DNA of 33,604 nt from an uncultured Eubacteriales bacterium (GTDB taxonomy: Bacteria > Bacillota > Clostridia > Oscillospirales > Acutalibacteraceae): contig CAKSST010000020.1 in the NCBI GenBank assembly GCA_934489895.1, forward strand, positions 1-33,604, written 5' to 3'. Under the pieces are notes generated by a model, which was given only the letters and a program-made list of their open reading frames with translations, was not told the DNA's origin and made no database searches. Positions within the stretch are counted from its first letter, which is position 1, and every line of letters begins with the position of its first letter. A program made the translations under genes and the position numbers. Shown piece by piece: positions 23,602 to 33,317 of the stretch.

Positions 23602-24696
23602 ATGAAACTAGGAATTGTAGGACTTCCCAATGTTGGTAAATCAACCCTTTTTAATGCACTCACAAATGCAGGCGCACAATCAGCAAACTATCCTTTCTGT
23701 ACAATTGAACCTAACGTAGGTGTTGTTGCCGTTCGCGATGAACGTCTTGATAAACTTGCTGAAATGTACAACCCCCAAAAAATAACTCCTGCAGTTATTG
23801 AGTTTGTTGATATTGCAGGTCTCGTTCGCGGCGCATCAAAAGGCGAAGGTCTCGGTAATAAGTTTCTTTCACATATTCGCGAGGTTGATGCAATAGTTCA
23901 TGTTGTGCGTTGCTTTGAAAATGATGATATTGTCCACGTAGACGGCTCAGTTGACCCCGCACGTGATATTGACACAATAAATGTTGAGCTTATTCTTGCC
24001 GATTTAGAAACTGTTCAAAAGCATATTAACAGAACAACAAAGCTGCTAAAGGGCGATAAATCAATACAGGCAGAGGTTGATTTTTTAACAAGAATTAAGT
24101 CTGCTCTTGAAGAAGGCAAAACAGCCCGTACAGTTGAGGCTGACGAAACCGAACAGCATTTGCTTTCAACCTACGGCCTGTTAACCTCTAAACCTGTTAT
24201 TTATGCTTGCAATATGAGCGATGATGATTTTTCTGACGGTGCTGTAAACAATCCCCGTTTTAATGCAGTTAATGAAATAGCGCTGGCTGAAGGTGCTTCT
24301 ACCCTGCCTATATGTGCAGCAATCGAAGAAGAAATTGTAACTTTAAGTGAAGATGAGAAAAAGATTTTTCTTTCAGATTTAGGCCTTGAACAGTCTGGTC
24401 TTGAGCGTCTTGTTAAAGAATGCTATTCTCTTCTCGGTTTAATTTCATATCTCACTGCCGGTGAGCCCGAAGTCAGAGCTTGGACTATTAAAAAAGGCAC
24501 AAAAGCTCCGCAAGCTGCCGGTAAAATTCACACTGACTTTGAGCGCGGATTTATACGGGCAGAGGTTATCAGTTTTGATGATCTTATTAAATGCGGTTCA
24601 ATGACCGCCGCAAAGGAAAAAGGTCTTGTGCGCAGTGAAGGCAAAGACTATGTTATGAAAGACGGCGACGTTGTTTTGTTCAGATTCAATGTATAA
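23602..24696 (+). CDS. ychF: YchF/Ola1-type ATPase
   Basis: 364 aa, the usual length. The P-loop GLPNVGKSTLFNALT opens the protein; YPFCTIEPNVGVV is switch I; DIAGLVRGASKGEGLGNKFL is G3; the G4 motif reads CNMSDDDF rather than NKxD, which explains the family's ATP preference. The C-terminal TGS domain shows AWTIKKGTKAPQAAGKIHTD and GFIRAEVISFDDL. It is a conserved ribosome-associated ATPase linked to stress and translation control. AAGGAG precedes the ATG, and it ends at a terminator. Confidence 0.96.
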   Translation: MKLGIVGLPNVGKSTLFNALTNAGAQSANYPFCTIEPNVGVVAVRDERLDKLAEMYNPQKITPAVIEFVDIAGLVRGASKGEGLGNKFLSHIREVDAIVHVVRCFENDDIVHVDGSVDPARDIDTINVELILADLETVQKHINRTTKLLKGDKSIQAEVDFLTRIKSALEEGKTARTVEADETEQHLLSTYGLLTSKPVIYACNMSDDDFSDGAVNNPRFNAVNEIALAEGASTLPICAAIEEEIVTLSEDEKKIFLSDLGLEQSGLERLVKECYSLLGLISYLTAGEPEVRAWTIKKGTKAPQAAGKIHTDFERGFIRAEVISFDDLIKCGSMTAAKEKGLVRSEGKDYVMKDGDVVLFRFNV

Positions 24697-24702
24697 AATA
24701 AT

Positions 24703-24731
24703 AAAGCCTGAAATTAATCAGGCTTTGTTTT
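24703..24731. terminator. Terminator shared by ychF and the small convergent gene
   Basis: AAAGCCTGA (24703-24711) pairs with TCAGGCTTT (24718-24726) and is followed by GTTTT. The minus strand also has T-rich sequence after it. Confidence 0.85.
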
Positions 24732-24963
24732 AATATTTTGGTCTATTGTTTATAAAGCAGTTTACTACCTTGCCGTTTCTCTTCTTAATAATAACTTCGG
24801 GACATTCTAAATTTTCACATTCACTTTTGAAAATCACAACCCAAAACACACCGTTATCTTCAACAATAATTTCGCATTCGGAGTAATCGTGTTCAAACCG
24901 CTTTTTAACATATTTTAGGGCAATTGTTTTTCCTTTATTTACTTTATTGTCAATATTTATCAT
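24730..24963 (-). CDS. Small protein, possibly NTF2-fold immunity-like
   Basis: 77 aa from the ATG at 24963, with GGAG 11 bases before; a TTG eight codons earlier would include that site. There is no signal peptide. The arrangement is a helix (KGKTIALKYVKKRFEH), a strand with acidic residues, VFWVVIFKS, then PEVIIKKRNGKVVNCF. It recalls the C-terminal half of NTF2-fold immunity proteins (helix, strand, W-V-V, G-x-P-x-V-x-I-x-K-x-x-G-x-V). It is shorter than most, no toxin gene lies beside it, and the similarity is weak. Divergent from alr and convergent with ychF. Confidence 0.65.
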   Translation of the reverse strand: MINIDNKVNKGKTIALKYVKKRFEHDYSECEIIVEDNGVFWVVIFKSECENLECPEVIIKKRNGKVVNCFINNRPKY

Positions 24964-24985
24964 AATTATTACAACTCCAAAAACC

Positions 24986-25027
24986 AATAATTCTAAAAAT
25001 TATTTTGTTAATAATTTTGGAATTATT
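24986..25027. repeat. Long AT-rich inverted repeat between the small gene and alr
   Basis: AATAATTCTAAAAATTATT (24986-25004) and AATAATTTTGGAATTATT (25010-25027) are complementary apart from one mismatch and one missing base. It lies between divergent genes, where an operator for both could sit. Possible alr promoter: TTGTTA (25005-25010), 16 bases, TATAAC (25027-25032), overlapping the repeat. Confidence 0.5.
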
Positions 25028-25088
25028 ATAACACTATAATTTCAATTTGTCAATATTTTTAACAAAACTTAAGGTTCGGTGAATTATA

Positions 25089-26225
25089 ATGGATTATTTA
25101 AAACGCACTTGGGCAGAAATTAACATAAATTCTCTTATTGATAATATTAATACGGCAAAGCGTATTAGTGATAATAAAGTTTTTGCGGTAATAAAAGCTA
25201 ACGGCTATGGCTGCGGTGCTGTCCCTATTGCACACATTGCTCAATCCTTACAGGTTGGGTGGTTTGCTGTTTCTAATTTACAAGAAGCGCTCGAGCTGCG
25301 AAACAATGGAATTAACGGTCATATTTTAATTTTAGGCTATACTCCGCCCGAATGTGCTCCCTTGCTTACCAAATACAATATTTCTCAATGTGTATTTTCT
25401 TATGATTACTCTTATCAACTTATGCAGTATTCAAAAGGTAATATTAAAATTCATATAAAGCTTGATACCGGTATGTCGCGCATAGGCTTTAATTGCCGCA
25501 CAGAGGATTTTCACGAACTCAATGATGTTATTAATGTATTATCCTTTAACTGCTTTGAATTTGAAGGTATTTTTACCCATTTTTCTACCGCTGACTGTGA
25601 TATCGATTTTAACTTAAAGCAATATGAGTTATTCAAAAAAGGCGTAAGTTTAATTAAAAGCAAAGGATATTCCCCAATTGTTACACATTGTTGTAATAGC
25701 ACGGCAACCTACCGTCAGCCCCAAATGCACAATGATTTATGCCGTGTAGGGATTTCACTTTACTGTAAAAATCCGGATTTTGATAACAATTATTACAAGG
25801 ATATTATAACAGTAAAATCTGTTGTATCCATGGTTAAAAAAATATCATCGGGCGACGCTGTTAGCTATGACAGAACATTTGTTGCAAAAAAGGATATGAT
25901 GGTTGCAACTATTTCAGCAGGTTACGGCGACGGCTACAGACGTTCATTATCTAACAAAGCCTATGTTCTTGTAAATAATAAAAAAGCAAAGGTTTTAGGC
26001 AACATCTGCATGGATCAATTTATTGTTGATGTAACCGACTGCGGTACAGTTAATATAGGCGATGAAGTTATTTTATTCGGCTCACAAATACCTATTTATG
26101 AAACCGCAAGTCTTGCAGATACCATAAGATACGAAATAACCTGCGGTATTACCCCGCGTGTGCCACGCGTTTACATTTATAATGATAAAGAGTATTCAGC
26201 AAAAGAAATATGTGAATTGTTCTAA
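25089..26225 (+). CDS. alr: Alanine racemase
   Basis: 378 aa. Residues 33-41 (AVIKANGYG) hold the PLP-binding Lys36, with ANGYGCG in place of the usual ADAYGHG. KLDTGMSRIGF is the PLP-phosphate region, and the second catalytic base Tyr279 is in ISAGYGDGYRR. GNICMDQFIVDVTDC and the C-terminal beta domain complete it. It makes D-alanine for peptidoglycan. VanT-type serine racemases share the fold, but they carry a membrane domain that is absent here. The ribosome site is weak, and the gene ends at a strong terminator. Confidence 0.95.
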   Translation: MDYLKRTWAEININSLIDNINTAKRISDNKVFAVIKANGYGCGAVPIAHIAQSLQVGWFAVSNLQEALELRNNGINGHILILGYTPPECAPLLTKYNISQCVFSYDYSYQLMQYSKGNIKIHIKLDTGMSRIGFNCRTEDFHELNDVINVLSFNCFEFEGIFTHFSTADCDIDFNLKQYELFKKGVSLIKSKGYSPIVTHCCNSTATYRQPQMHNDLCRVGISLYCKNPDFDNNYYKDIITVKSVVSMVKKISSGDAVSYDRTFVAKKDMMVATISAGYGDGYRRSLSNKAYVLVNNKKAKVLGNICMDQFIVDVTDCGTVNIGDEVILFGSQIPIYETASLADTIRYEITCGITPRVPRVYIYNDKEYSAKEICELF

Positions 26226-26234
26226 ATAAATATT

Positions 26235-26266
26235 AAAAACCCGCAGGCAATTGCTTGCGGGTTTTT
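26235..26266. terminator. Bidirectional terminator between alr and rny
   Basis: A 16-bp inverted repeat with a single mismatch (AAAAACCCGCA at one end, TGCGGGTTTTT at the other) and T-runs on both strands, between convergent genes. Confidence 0.93.
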
Positions 26267-26280
26267 AATTATAAAGCTTA

Positions 26281-27822
26281 CTATTTTGCGTAATCAACAA
26301 CACGGTTTTCACGGATAAGGTTAACCTTAATCTGTCCGGGATACTCAAGACCGTCTTCAATTTTTGTAGCAATTTCTCTTGCAATAACAACCATCTGGTC
26401 ATCTGTAATCTGCTCAGGCTTAACAATAATACGAACCTCTCGGCCCGCCTGAATTGCAAAAGATTTTTCAACACCTGCAAAGGAATCTGCAATCTCCTCA
26501 AGTTTTTCAAGACGCTTAATGTAGCTTTCAATATTCTCTCTGCGTGCACCGGGACGTGAAGCAGAAATTGTATCAGCAGCCTGTACAAGGCAAGCAATAA
26601 CGGTCTTTGCTTCAACATCGCCGTGGTGTGCGTGGATTGCGTGAACAACTGCTTGGCTTTCCTTGCATTTTTTAGCAATATCAACACCAAGCTGAATATG
26701 TGTACCCTCACGCTCGTGGTCAATCGCTTTACCAATATCATGCAACAAACCTGCGCGTTTTGCCAAAGTTACATCTTCTCCAAGCTCAGCAGCAAGCAGT
26801 CCAGCAAGATGGCAAACTTCAAGAGAATGATTAAGAACATTCTGACCATAGCTTGTACGGAAATGAAGACGTCCGAGTAGCTTAACAAGCTCAGGATGTA
26901 AATTGTGAATGCCGGCATCAAGTGTTGCCTGTTCACCCTTTTGCTTAATGGTTTTTTCAACTTCAGCAGTAACCTTGGCAACAGTTTCTTCTATTCTGCC
27001 GGGATGAATACGGCCGTCAAGAATAAGCTTTTCCAAAGTAAGACGTGCAATTTCTCTGCGTACGGGGTCAAAGCTTGAAACAGTAATTGCTTCAGGTGTA
27101 TCATCAATAATCAAATCAACACCTGTTGCGTTTTCCAGAGCACGTATGTTTCTGCCCTCACGGCCGATAATACGTCCTTTCATCTCATCATTGGGCAACG
27201 GTACAACAGAAACCGTTACATCGGATGAATGGTCAGCCGCACAGCGCTGAATTGCAAGTGCAACAACCTCTCTTGCCATTTTGTCTGACTCATCCTTAAG
27301 ACGTTGTGAAAACTCAGAAATCTTAAGAGCTTTTTCGTGAGTAAGTTCTCCGTCAAGAATGTCAAGTAAATGCTTTTTTGCCTGTTCTACAGAAAATCCC
27401 GAAATTCTTTCAAGCATTTCAAGCTGACTTTTTTTAATTCTTTCTGTTTCTTCAACTTTTGCATCAATTTCTTTAGAACGGCGGGCAAGGCTTTCTTCCT
27501 TTTGCTCGATAGCATCTGTCTTGCGGTCTAAAGATTCTTCCTTTTGCTGTAACCTGTGCTCCTGACGCTGAATTTCAGCACGCCTTTCACGCTGGTCACG
27601 CTCGTTTTCTGTGCGAAGCTGATGAATTTCTTCCTTAGCTTCAATTAAAATTTCTTTTTTCTTGTCTTCAGCGTTCTTTATCGCATCGCTTAAAATACGC
27701 TTAGACTCTTCCTTTGCGGAACCTATCGATGACTCTGCAAACTTTTTGCGGTAAATCATACCTATAATAAATGCCAGAACGGCAATTACAACAGCAATAA
27801 TTGCAAATATTACATTGTCCAT
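26281..27822 (-). CDS. rny: Ribonuclease Y
   Basis: 513 aa from the ATG at 27822, 11 bases after AGGAGG; a GTG four codons earlier lies in that site. One membrane helix (about 4-25) is followed by a long charged coiled coil (about 30-190, rich in E, K, R, Q). The KH domain has GRIIGREGRNIRALE, and the HD domain has HSLEVCHLAG and LLHDIGKAIDHE with the metal-binding HD pair. RNase Y is the membrane-tethered endonuclease that starts mRNA decay in many Firmicutes. Normal length. Confidence 0.97.
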   Translation of the reverse strand: MDNVIFAIIAVVIAVLAFIIGMIYRKKFAESSIGSAKEESKRILSDAIKNAEDKKKEILIEAKEEIHQLRTENERDQRERRAEIQRQEHRLQQKEESLDRKTDAIEQKEESLARRSKEIDAKVEETERIKKSQLEMLERISGFSVEQAKKHLLDILDGELTHEKALKISEFSQRLKDESDKMAREVVALAIQRCAADHSSDVTVSVVPLPNDEMKGRIIGREGRNIRALENATGVDLIIDDTPEAITVSSFDPVRREIARLTLEKLILDGRIHPGRIEETVAKVTAEVEKTIKQKGEQATLDAGIHNLHPELVKLLGRLHFRTSYGQNVLNHSLEVCHLAGLLAAELGEDVTLAKRAGLLHDIGKAIDHEREGTHIQLGVDIAKKCKESQAVVHAIHAHHGDVEAKTVIACLVQAADTISASRPGARRENIESYIKRLEKLEEIADSFAGVEKSFAIQAGREVRIIVKPEQITDDQMVVIAREIATKIEDGLEYPGQIKVNLIRENRVVDYAK

Positions 27823-27949
27823 TAATAAGTACACCTCCTATATTTATATGCGTTTGATCCGGACGCTGATAAACCGGGTTACATTTGAAGCAAAAAGTAA
27901 ATACACAATATATGTAACTAAAATTATACCACAATACATAACACTTGTA

Positions 27950-27978
27950 TTTTAACCTTTGCATACATTGTATGTCAA
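27950..27978 (-). promoter_or_regulatory. Possible rny promoter
   Basis: On the minus strand TTGACA (27973-27978), 17 bases, TTAAAA (27950-27955). A second candidate is an extended -10 TGGTATAAT (TATAAT at 27923-27928) without a good -35. Both lie in the 268-base gap between rny and secD, and either gives an AU-rich leader. Confidence 0.45.
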
Positions 27979-28028
27979 GTATATTTTTATAAATTTATAT
28001 TATTATTTATATATGAGTTATCTTTTGA

Positions 28029-28057
28029 TTGACTTTGTACTTTAAAAAGAATATAAT
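28029..28057 (+). promoter_or_regulatory. Sigma-A promoter for secD-secF
   Basis: TTGACT (28029-28034), 17 bases, perfect TATAAT (28052-28057). The start near 28064 leaves a short leader with GGAGG before the ATG at 28091. Confidence 0.75.
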
Positions 28058-28090
28058 AAATTGGTATTATACTATATGGAGGTATAGCTG

Positions 28091-29521
28091 ATGAAATCTT
28101 CAAAAAGAGCGCGTAAATCTACCTTCTTTATAGTTTTAATTCTTATTGCAGCGCTGACCTTTACAGCCTTCTTTGGAATTGAAACCTATTACGGTGATAC
28201 GCGCAATATTATCATTAAGGGCGCAAACGACATCCGTTGGGGCATTGATATCCGCGGCGGTGTTGAAGCTGTATTTACACCTGTTATTGAAAACGCAGAT
28301 ACATATTCTGATGCAGATGCCAAAACAGATATGGCTGCTGCTAAAGAAATTATTGAAACCCGCCTTATAAACAACAATATTACTGACTATGAGGTATATA
28401 CCGATGTTGATAATATGCAAGTTATCGTAAGATTCCCCTGGAGCGCGGACGAAAGTGATTTTGACCCCACAACTGCTGTTAAGGAGTTGGGCGAAACTGC
28501 ATTGCTCACATTCTGTGAGGGTTCATCATCACAGGATAAAATTATCCTTTCAGCTAAGGATAATGACTTTGAAAAGGCTACTGCCGGCTATGATGAAAAA
28601 GGTAACAATGTTGTTTATTTAACCTTTACATCAACAGGACAAGCTAAATTTTCAGAGGCAACAGCACGCGTTTCCGGCGCCACCGACAATCATATCTCAA
28701 TCTGGCTTGACGATGAAATGCTTGAAGCCGCATCTGTTGACAAGCGAATTGACTCTGCAACCTGTTACATTTCCGGCAGCTTCGATGCTGAGTCAGCAAA
28801 TGCCCTCGCAAATAAAATTAACGCCGGTAACCTTCCCTTTGAGCTTTCAATTGATGACTCTAAGCTTCAGGTGGTTTCCCCCACTTTAGGTAGCGAAGCA
28901 TTAAACGTTATGTTACTTGCCGGTTCAATTGCTCTTATACTTGTTTGCATGCTTATGATACTGCGCTACCGTCTGCCCGGTGTTGTTACTTCAATTGCAC
29001 TTGTCGGTCAGATTGCAGGCATCATTGCCGCAACCTCAGGCTTCTTCCCGAGTGCTGACAGCTTTACTCTTACAATCCCCGGTATCGCCGGTATCATTCT
29101 TTCAATCGGTATCGGTGTTGACGCAAACGTTATTGCTGCTGAGAGAATTCGTGATGAGTTTAGAAAAGACAAGTCGCTTGACGGTGCTATAAACGCAGGT
29201 TTTAAAAACAGCTTAAGCTCAATTGTTGACGGTAACGTAACGGTTTTCATTATTTCAATTGTTCTTATGGGCGCTTTCGGTACACCCGACAGCCTTATTG
29301 CAAAACTGTTCAAGCCCTTGTTGTTTATGTTTAGCTCATCAATTTCGGGCAGCGTTTATTCATTTGGTTATACCTTGCTTATCGGTGTTGTATTCAACTT
29401 TATTTTCGGTGTGCTTGCAACACGTCTTATGGTTAAGAGCCTCACTCGCTTCAAAAAGCTGCGCAATCCCTGGTTATACGGTGCCGTAAGCGAAAAAAAG
29501 AATGTTAAGGAGGGTGAATAA
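28091..29521 (+). CDS. secD: Protein translocase subunit SecD
   Basis: 476 aa. First helix about 11-32, then the conserved WGIDIRGGVEAVF (the LGLDLRGG motif), an extracytoplasmic P1 region (about 60-270) with AAAKEIIETRLINN, and five C-terminal helices. The last part carries GVDANVIAAERIRDEFR, the SecD version of the proton-conducting segment. SecD and SecF help complete protein export through SecYEG using the proton gradient. The ribosome site is GGAGG and the stop is two bases before secF. Confidence 0.95.
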   Translation: MKSSKRARKSTFFIVLILIAALTFTAFFGIETYYGDTRNIIIKGANDIRWGIDIRGGVEAVFTPVIENADTYSDADAKTDMAAAKEIIETRLINNNITDYEVYTDVDNMQVIVRFPWSADESDFDPTTAVKELGETALLTFCEGSSSQDKIILSAKDNDFEKATAGYDEKGNNVVYLTFTSTGQAKFSEATARVSGATDNHISIWLDDEMLEAASVDKRIDSATCYISGSFDAESANALANKINAGNLPFELSIDDSKLQVVSPTLGSEALNVMLLAGSIALILVCMLMILRYRLPGVVTSIALVGQIAGIIAATSGFFPSADSFTLTIPGIAGIILSIGIGVDANVIAAERIRDEFRKDKSLDGAINAGFKNSLSSIVDGNVTVFIISIVLMGAFGTPDSLIAKLFKPLLFMFSSSISGSVYSFGYTLLIGVVFNFIFGVLATRLMVKSLTRFKKLRNPWLYGAVSEKKNVKEGE

Positions 29522-29523
29522 TA

Positions 29524-30450
29524 ATGTTTGATTTTAATAAAAATTTCAAATATTTTGCCGGTTTATATGCCGTTATAATTATTGCCGGTATTATTGCCTT
29601 CTCAATCTTCGGTCTTAAGCTTGATATCAATTTCAGTGGTGGTAGCCGTTTCACCTTTACATACAGTGATGAGATTCCGGCCGCCGAGGCAGAAAGCATT
29701 ATTGAAGATGCTATTAATAAAGAAGTTACTGTTACAACAAGTAAAGCCTTGAATGAAGACTCCAAAAAGCTTGTTGTTTCACTGCAGGAAAAAGATGCAC
29801 TTGATGCCGTTGCACAGGCAGCTATGCTCACGTCATTGCAGAAAAAATATCCTGATAACAACATATTGCTTGGTGATTCTAACACCGTAAGTCCTACTGT
29901 CGCTTCCAGCTTTTTTGCAAAAGCAATTGTTGCAATTATAATTGCAGGTGTCGGCGTTATGATTTACATGGGCTGGCGCTTTAGAAATATCGGTGGCTTC
30001 AGAGCAACTATTACCGCACTTGTTGCGCTTGTACTTGATATACTTGTAACCTTTTGTGTCTGCGTATTCTTCGGCTTACAGTTTGATACAAATGTTATTG
30101 CGGTTATACTTACTGTACTTGGCTATTCTCTTAACGATACAATTGTTATTTACAACCGTGTGCGTGAAAACAAACTTTATTTTCCTGAAAAAAGTATGCG
30201 CGATATTGTTAACGAAAGTATCAATCAGGTTAAAACACGAAGCATTATCACAACAGTTACAACTATCATTGCAATGGTAACTATTCTTGTTGTATCTGAG
30301 ATATTCGGCTTAACCTCACTGCGTACCTTCACAATTCCCATTCTGTTCAGCTTGGTTTCCGGTTGCGTAAGTTCTCTTACAATTTCCGGTCCGCTGTGGG
30401 TTATGTGGGTTGAAAAGTTCCCTGTTAAAACAAAGAATAAATCTAAATAA
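29524..30450 (+). CDS. secF: Protein translocase subunit SecF
   Basis: 308 aa. The first helix is followed by LDINFSGGSRFTF (the SecF form of the SGG motif), a short extracytoplasmic region, then helices with YSLNDTIVIYNRVRENK, the SecF signature of the proton path, and SIITTVTTIIAMVTIL. GGAGGGTGAATAATA precedes the ATG and overlaps the end of secD, so translation is likely coupled. Confidence 0.95.
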   Translation: MFDFNKNFKYFAGLYAVIIIAGIIAFSIFGLKLDINFSGGSRFTFTYSDEIPAAEAESIIEDAINKEVTVTTSKALNEDSKKLVVSLQEKDALDAVAQAAMLTSLQKKYPDNNILLGDSNTVSPTVASSFFAKAIVAIIIAGVGVMIYMGWRFRNIGGFRATITALVALVLDILVTFCVCVFFGLQFDTNVIAVILTVLGYSLNDTIVIYNRVRENKLYFPEKSMRDIVNESINQVKTRSIITTVTTIIAMVTILVVSEIFGLTSLRTFTIPILFSLVSGCVSSLTISGPLWVMWVEKFPVKTKNKSK

Positions 30451-30457
30451 TTTTTTA

Positions 30458-30488
30458 AAGCCGCAAACTTTTATGTTTGCGGCTTGTC
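30458..30488 (+). terminator. secDF terminator
   Basis: AAGCCGCAAAC (30458-30468) pairs with GTTTGCGGCTT (30475-30485). The T-tail is short (GTCTT). It starts seven bases after the secF stop. Confidence 0.75.
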
Positions 30489-30586
30489 TTATATCCTTAT
30501 TTATATACAATTAATGTTTTATTTGCAATACATATGTAAAAAGCAGAAATGCCATGACATGTCGGCTTTATATTTATAAAAATCAG

Positions 30587-30623
30587 CCCCTAAAATGCGT
30601 TTTAAGACATTTTAGGGGTTTTT
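30587..30623. terminator. Terminator of the P-type ATPase gene
   Basis: CCCCTAAAATG (30587-30597) pairs perfectly with CATTTTAGGGG (30608-30618). T-runs follow on the plus strand and, with a short gap, on the minus strand, 13 bases after the ATPase stop. Confidence 0.85.
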
Positions 30624-30635
30624 ACTGATAGTATA

Positions 30636-33287
30636 TTATTTATAAATTTTACGTTGAAAAAGCTTAACTATTTCAACAATAGGAATAATTATGATTGAAA
30701 GTCCAAATGCAATTAGGTACTCTTTAAGGTCAATAGGCGTAAATCCAAACAAATTAGCAATCACAGGAACCTCAATAACGACGGTTGTAAGTAGGAACGC
30801 TGCAACCATGGCACCGTAAAGGAACTTATTATGGGTCTTAATCTTGAATATTGAACCGCGCTGTGAACGCATATTTAATGAATGGAAAATCTCAGCCATT
30901 GACATTGTAAGGAACGCCATAGTAATGCCATGGTCAGACTCAATTCCAAAATACCAACCGGTGGGATGTTGAATTAATGAACCGATAAAGTAAGCGGCAA
31001 GAGTAAGAATTGAAACAAGCACACCTTGATAAATCATATCAGTACCTAAGCCGTTTGAGAAGATACCGTCCTTGCTGTTACGCGGAGGTTGCTGCATAAT
31101 ATCACTTTCGCATTCTTCCATCCCAAGCGCTAACGCCGGGAAACAGTCAGTAATAAGATTAATCCAGAGCAAATGAGGTGCTTTAAGGATAGTAAAGCCA
31201 ATCATTTCAGCGGTAAATATTGTGATAACCTCACTCATGTTAGAAGAAAGTAAGAACTGAATGGCTTTTCTTATGTTGCTGTAAATCCTTCTTCCCTCTT
31301 CAACAGCATAAACAATTGTTGCAAAGTTATCATCACCAAGCACCATATCGGCAACGTTTTTGGTAACATCTGTACCCGTAATACCCATACCGATACCGAT
31401 GTCGGCAGTTTTGATTGAAGGTGCATCATTAACACCGTCACCTGTCATTGCGGTAATCTTGCCGCGTTTTTTCCAAGCGGTAACAATTTTAACCTTATGC
31501 TCGGGCTGAACACGCGCATAAACCGAGTATTTATCAATTACCTTTTCCATTTCTTCGTCAGAAATCCGGTCAAGCTCTGCGCCGGTAATAGCCTGAGCAG
31601 CGTCTTTTATAATACCTAAATCTTTTGCAATAGCAACAGCGGTATCCTTATGATCGCCCGTAATCATAATGGGACGAATACCGGCTTCACGGCAAATTTT
31701 TATAGCGTCAACCACTTCGGGGCGAACAGGGTCAATCATACCGCAAAGGCCGACAAATACAAGACCGCTTTCCAAATCGGCAGCACTATAAGCAGCAGGA
31801 ACATCATCAAGCGGCTTATATGCAGCCGCAAGCACACGCAGTGCTTTTTCAGCCATGGCCTTGTTATTATTTAAAATTTCCTGCATAGACGCATCATCGA
31901 GAGGTTTAATACCGTCATTTGTCAGAACACGGTCACAGCATTTAAGCAATGCATCAGGAGCGCCTTTTGTGTACTGTACAATTCCGTCAGCAGTTTTATG
32001 AACTGTTGACATCATTTTACGCATTGAGTCAAAAGGAACTTCTCCAATACGTTTCTGCTCTGCTTCAAGCTCAGGCTTTAAATAGCCGCATTTTGTAGCG
32101 TAGTTTACAAGGGCGCACTCGGTAGGCTCACCCACTGCGTTATTATTTTCATCAGGCTGCGCATCACTGCAAAGCGACATAGCAGTACAAAGCAACTTGC
32201 TGTCATAGGTAAACTCTTCAACAACAGTCATTTTATTCTGTGTGAGAGTACCTGTTTTGTCAGAGCATATTACCTGTGTGCAACCCAAGGTTTCAACAGC
32301 AGTAAGACGGCGAATAACAGCAGAGCGCTTTGACATCTTTGTAACACCGATTGATAATACAATTGTAACAACCGAGGCAAGACCTTCTGGGATAGCTGCA
32401 ACGGCAAGGCTAACAGCAACCATAAAAGTAGGCATAATTACTGTAGAAAAATCAATACCTGTTCCGTTAATTATACCGCGGACAATGCCTACGCCGAAAA
32501 TTACAAAGCATATTACAAGTACAAGCCATGTAAGTATTTTAGAAAGCTGTCCCAATTTTATCTGAAGCGGAGTTTTTTCATCAGCAACATTTGTCAGCGC
32601 AGTGGCAATTTTACCCATTTCGGTCTGCATACCTGTAGCGCAAACAACAGCTTTACCTCGACCGTAAACTGCAGTACTGCCCATATATACCATATTAGCA
32701 CGGTCACCTAAAGGAACATCACCGTTAGCTGCGGGAGCAATCTCACCATCATGTTTTTCAACAGGAACAGATTCACCTGTAAGGGCTGCTTCTTCGCATT
32801 TAAGCGAAGCGGACTCAATAATTCTCGCATCCGCCGGAACAGCGTCACCTGCTTCAAGAACAATAACATCGCCTACAACAAGCTCTTCACTTTTCACGAT
32901 AATTTGTTTACCGTTTCTGATAACCTTTGAGACTGCTGCTGTCATTTCCTTTAGTGCGTCAATAGCTTTTTCTGCTTTTGCTTCCTGAACGACACCTAAA
33001 ACCGCATTAAGTATTACAACAAACATAATGATAAATACATCTGTCGGCGGTTCGTTTTCAACAATGGAAATAACTGCAGAAATAATTGCTGCGCCAATAA
33101 GAACAAGAATCATAGGGTCAAGTATCTGGTCAATAAAGCGTTTGAACAGAGTAACTTTTTTACCCTCATCAAGTTTGTTCTTGCCGTACTTTTCAAGACG
33201 CTCATTTACCTGCTTATCGGTAATACCGCTTGCGGTTGATTCGGTCTTTTTAAGCACGTTTTCAATGCTTTCAAGATAGAATTTCAT
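30636..33287 (-). CDS. P2-type cation-transporting ATPase, probable Mn2+ (or Ca2+) exporter
   Basis: 883 aa from the ATG at 33287, with AAAGGAG before it; an earlier ATG has no site. Full P-type layout: N-terminal cytoplasmic domain, actuator TGES in ALTGESVPVEK, IPEGL (about 299-303) in helix 4, phosphorylated Asp343 in CSDKTGTLTQNK, KGAPDALL in the nucleotide domain, MTGDGVNDAP at the hinge, then C-terminal helices. The IPEGL motif places it with SERCA/PMR1-type calcium and manganese pumps. A yybP-ykoY-like manganese riboswitch in the leader points to manganese export, as with YoaB of Lactococcus lactis and MgtA of pneumococcus. Transport of Ca2+ as well is likely. Confidence 0.93.
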   Translation of the reverse strand: MKFYLESIENVLKKTESTASGITDKQVNERLEKYGKNKLDEGKKVTLFKRFIDQILDPMILVLIGAAIISAVISIVENEPPTDVFIIMFVVILNAVLGVVQEAKAEKAIDALKEMTAAVSKVIRNGKQIIVKSEELVVGDVIVLEAGDAVPADARIIESASLKCEEAALTGESVPVEKHDGEIAPAANGDVPLGDRANMVYMGSTAVYGRGKAVVCATGMQTEMGKIATALTNVADEKTPLQIKLGQLSKILTWLVLVICFVIFGVGIVRGIINGTGIDFSTVIMPTFMVAVSLAVAAIPEGLASVVTIVLSIGVTKMSKRSAVIRRLTAVETLGCTQVICSDKTGTLTQNKMTVVEEFTYDSKLLCTAMSLCSDAQPDENNNAVGEPTECALVNYATKCGYLKPELEAEQKRIGEVPFDSMRKMMSTVHKTADGIVQYTKGAPDALLKCCDRVLTNDGIKPLDDASMQEILNNNKAMAEKALRVLAAAYKPLDDVPAAYSAADLESGLVFVGLCGMIDPVRPEVVDAIKICREAGIRPIMITGDHKDTAVAIAKDLGIIKDAAQAITGAELDRISDEEMEKVIDKYSVYARVQPEHKVKIVTAWKKRGKITAMTGDGVNDAPSIKTADIGIGMGITGTDVTKNVADMVLGDDNFATIVYAVEEGRRIYSNIRKAIQFLLSSNMSEVITIFTAEMIGFTILKAPHLLWINLITDCFPALALGMEECESDIMQQPPRNSKDGIFSNGLGTDMIYQGVLVSILTLAAYFIGSLIQHPTGWYFGIESDHGITMAFLTMSMAEIFHSLNMRSQRGSIFKIKTHNKFLYGAMVAAFLLTTVVIEVPVIANLFGFTPIDLKEYLIAFGLSIIIIPIVEIVKLFQRKIYK

Positions 33288-33317
33288 AATTTTCTCCTTT
33301 GAAAATATTTGCCTTAT

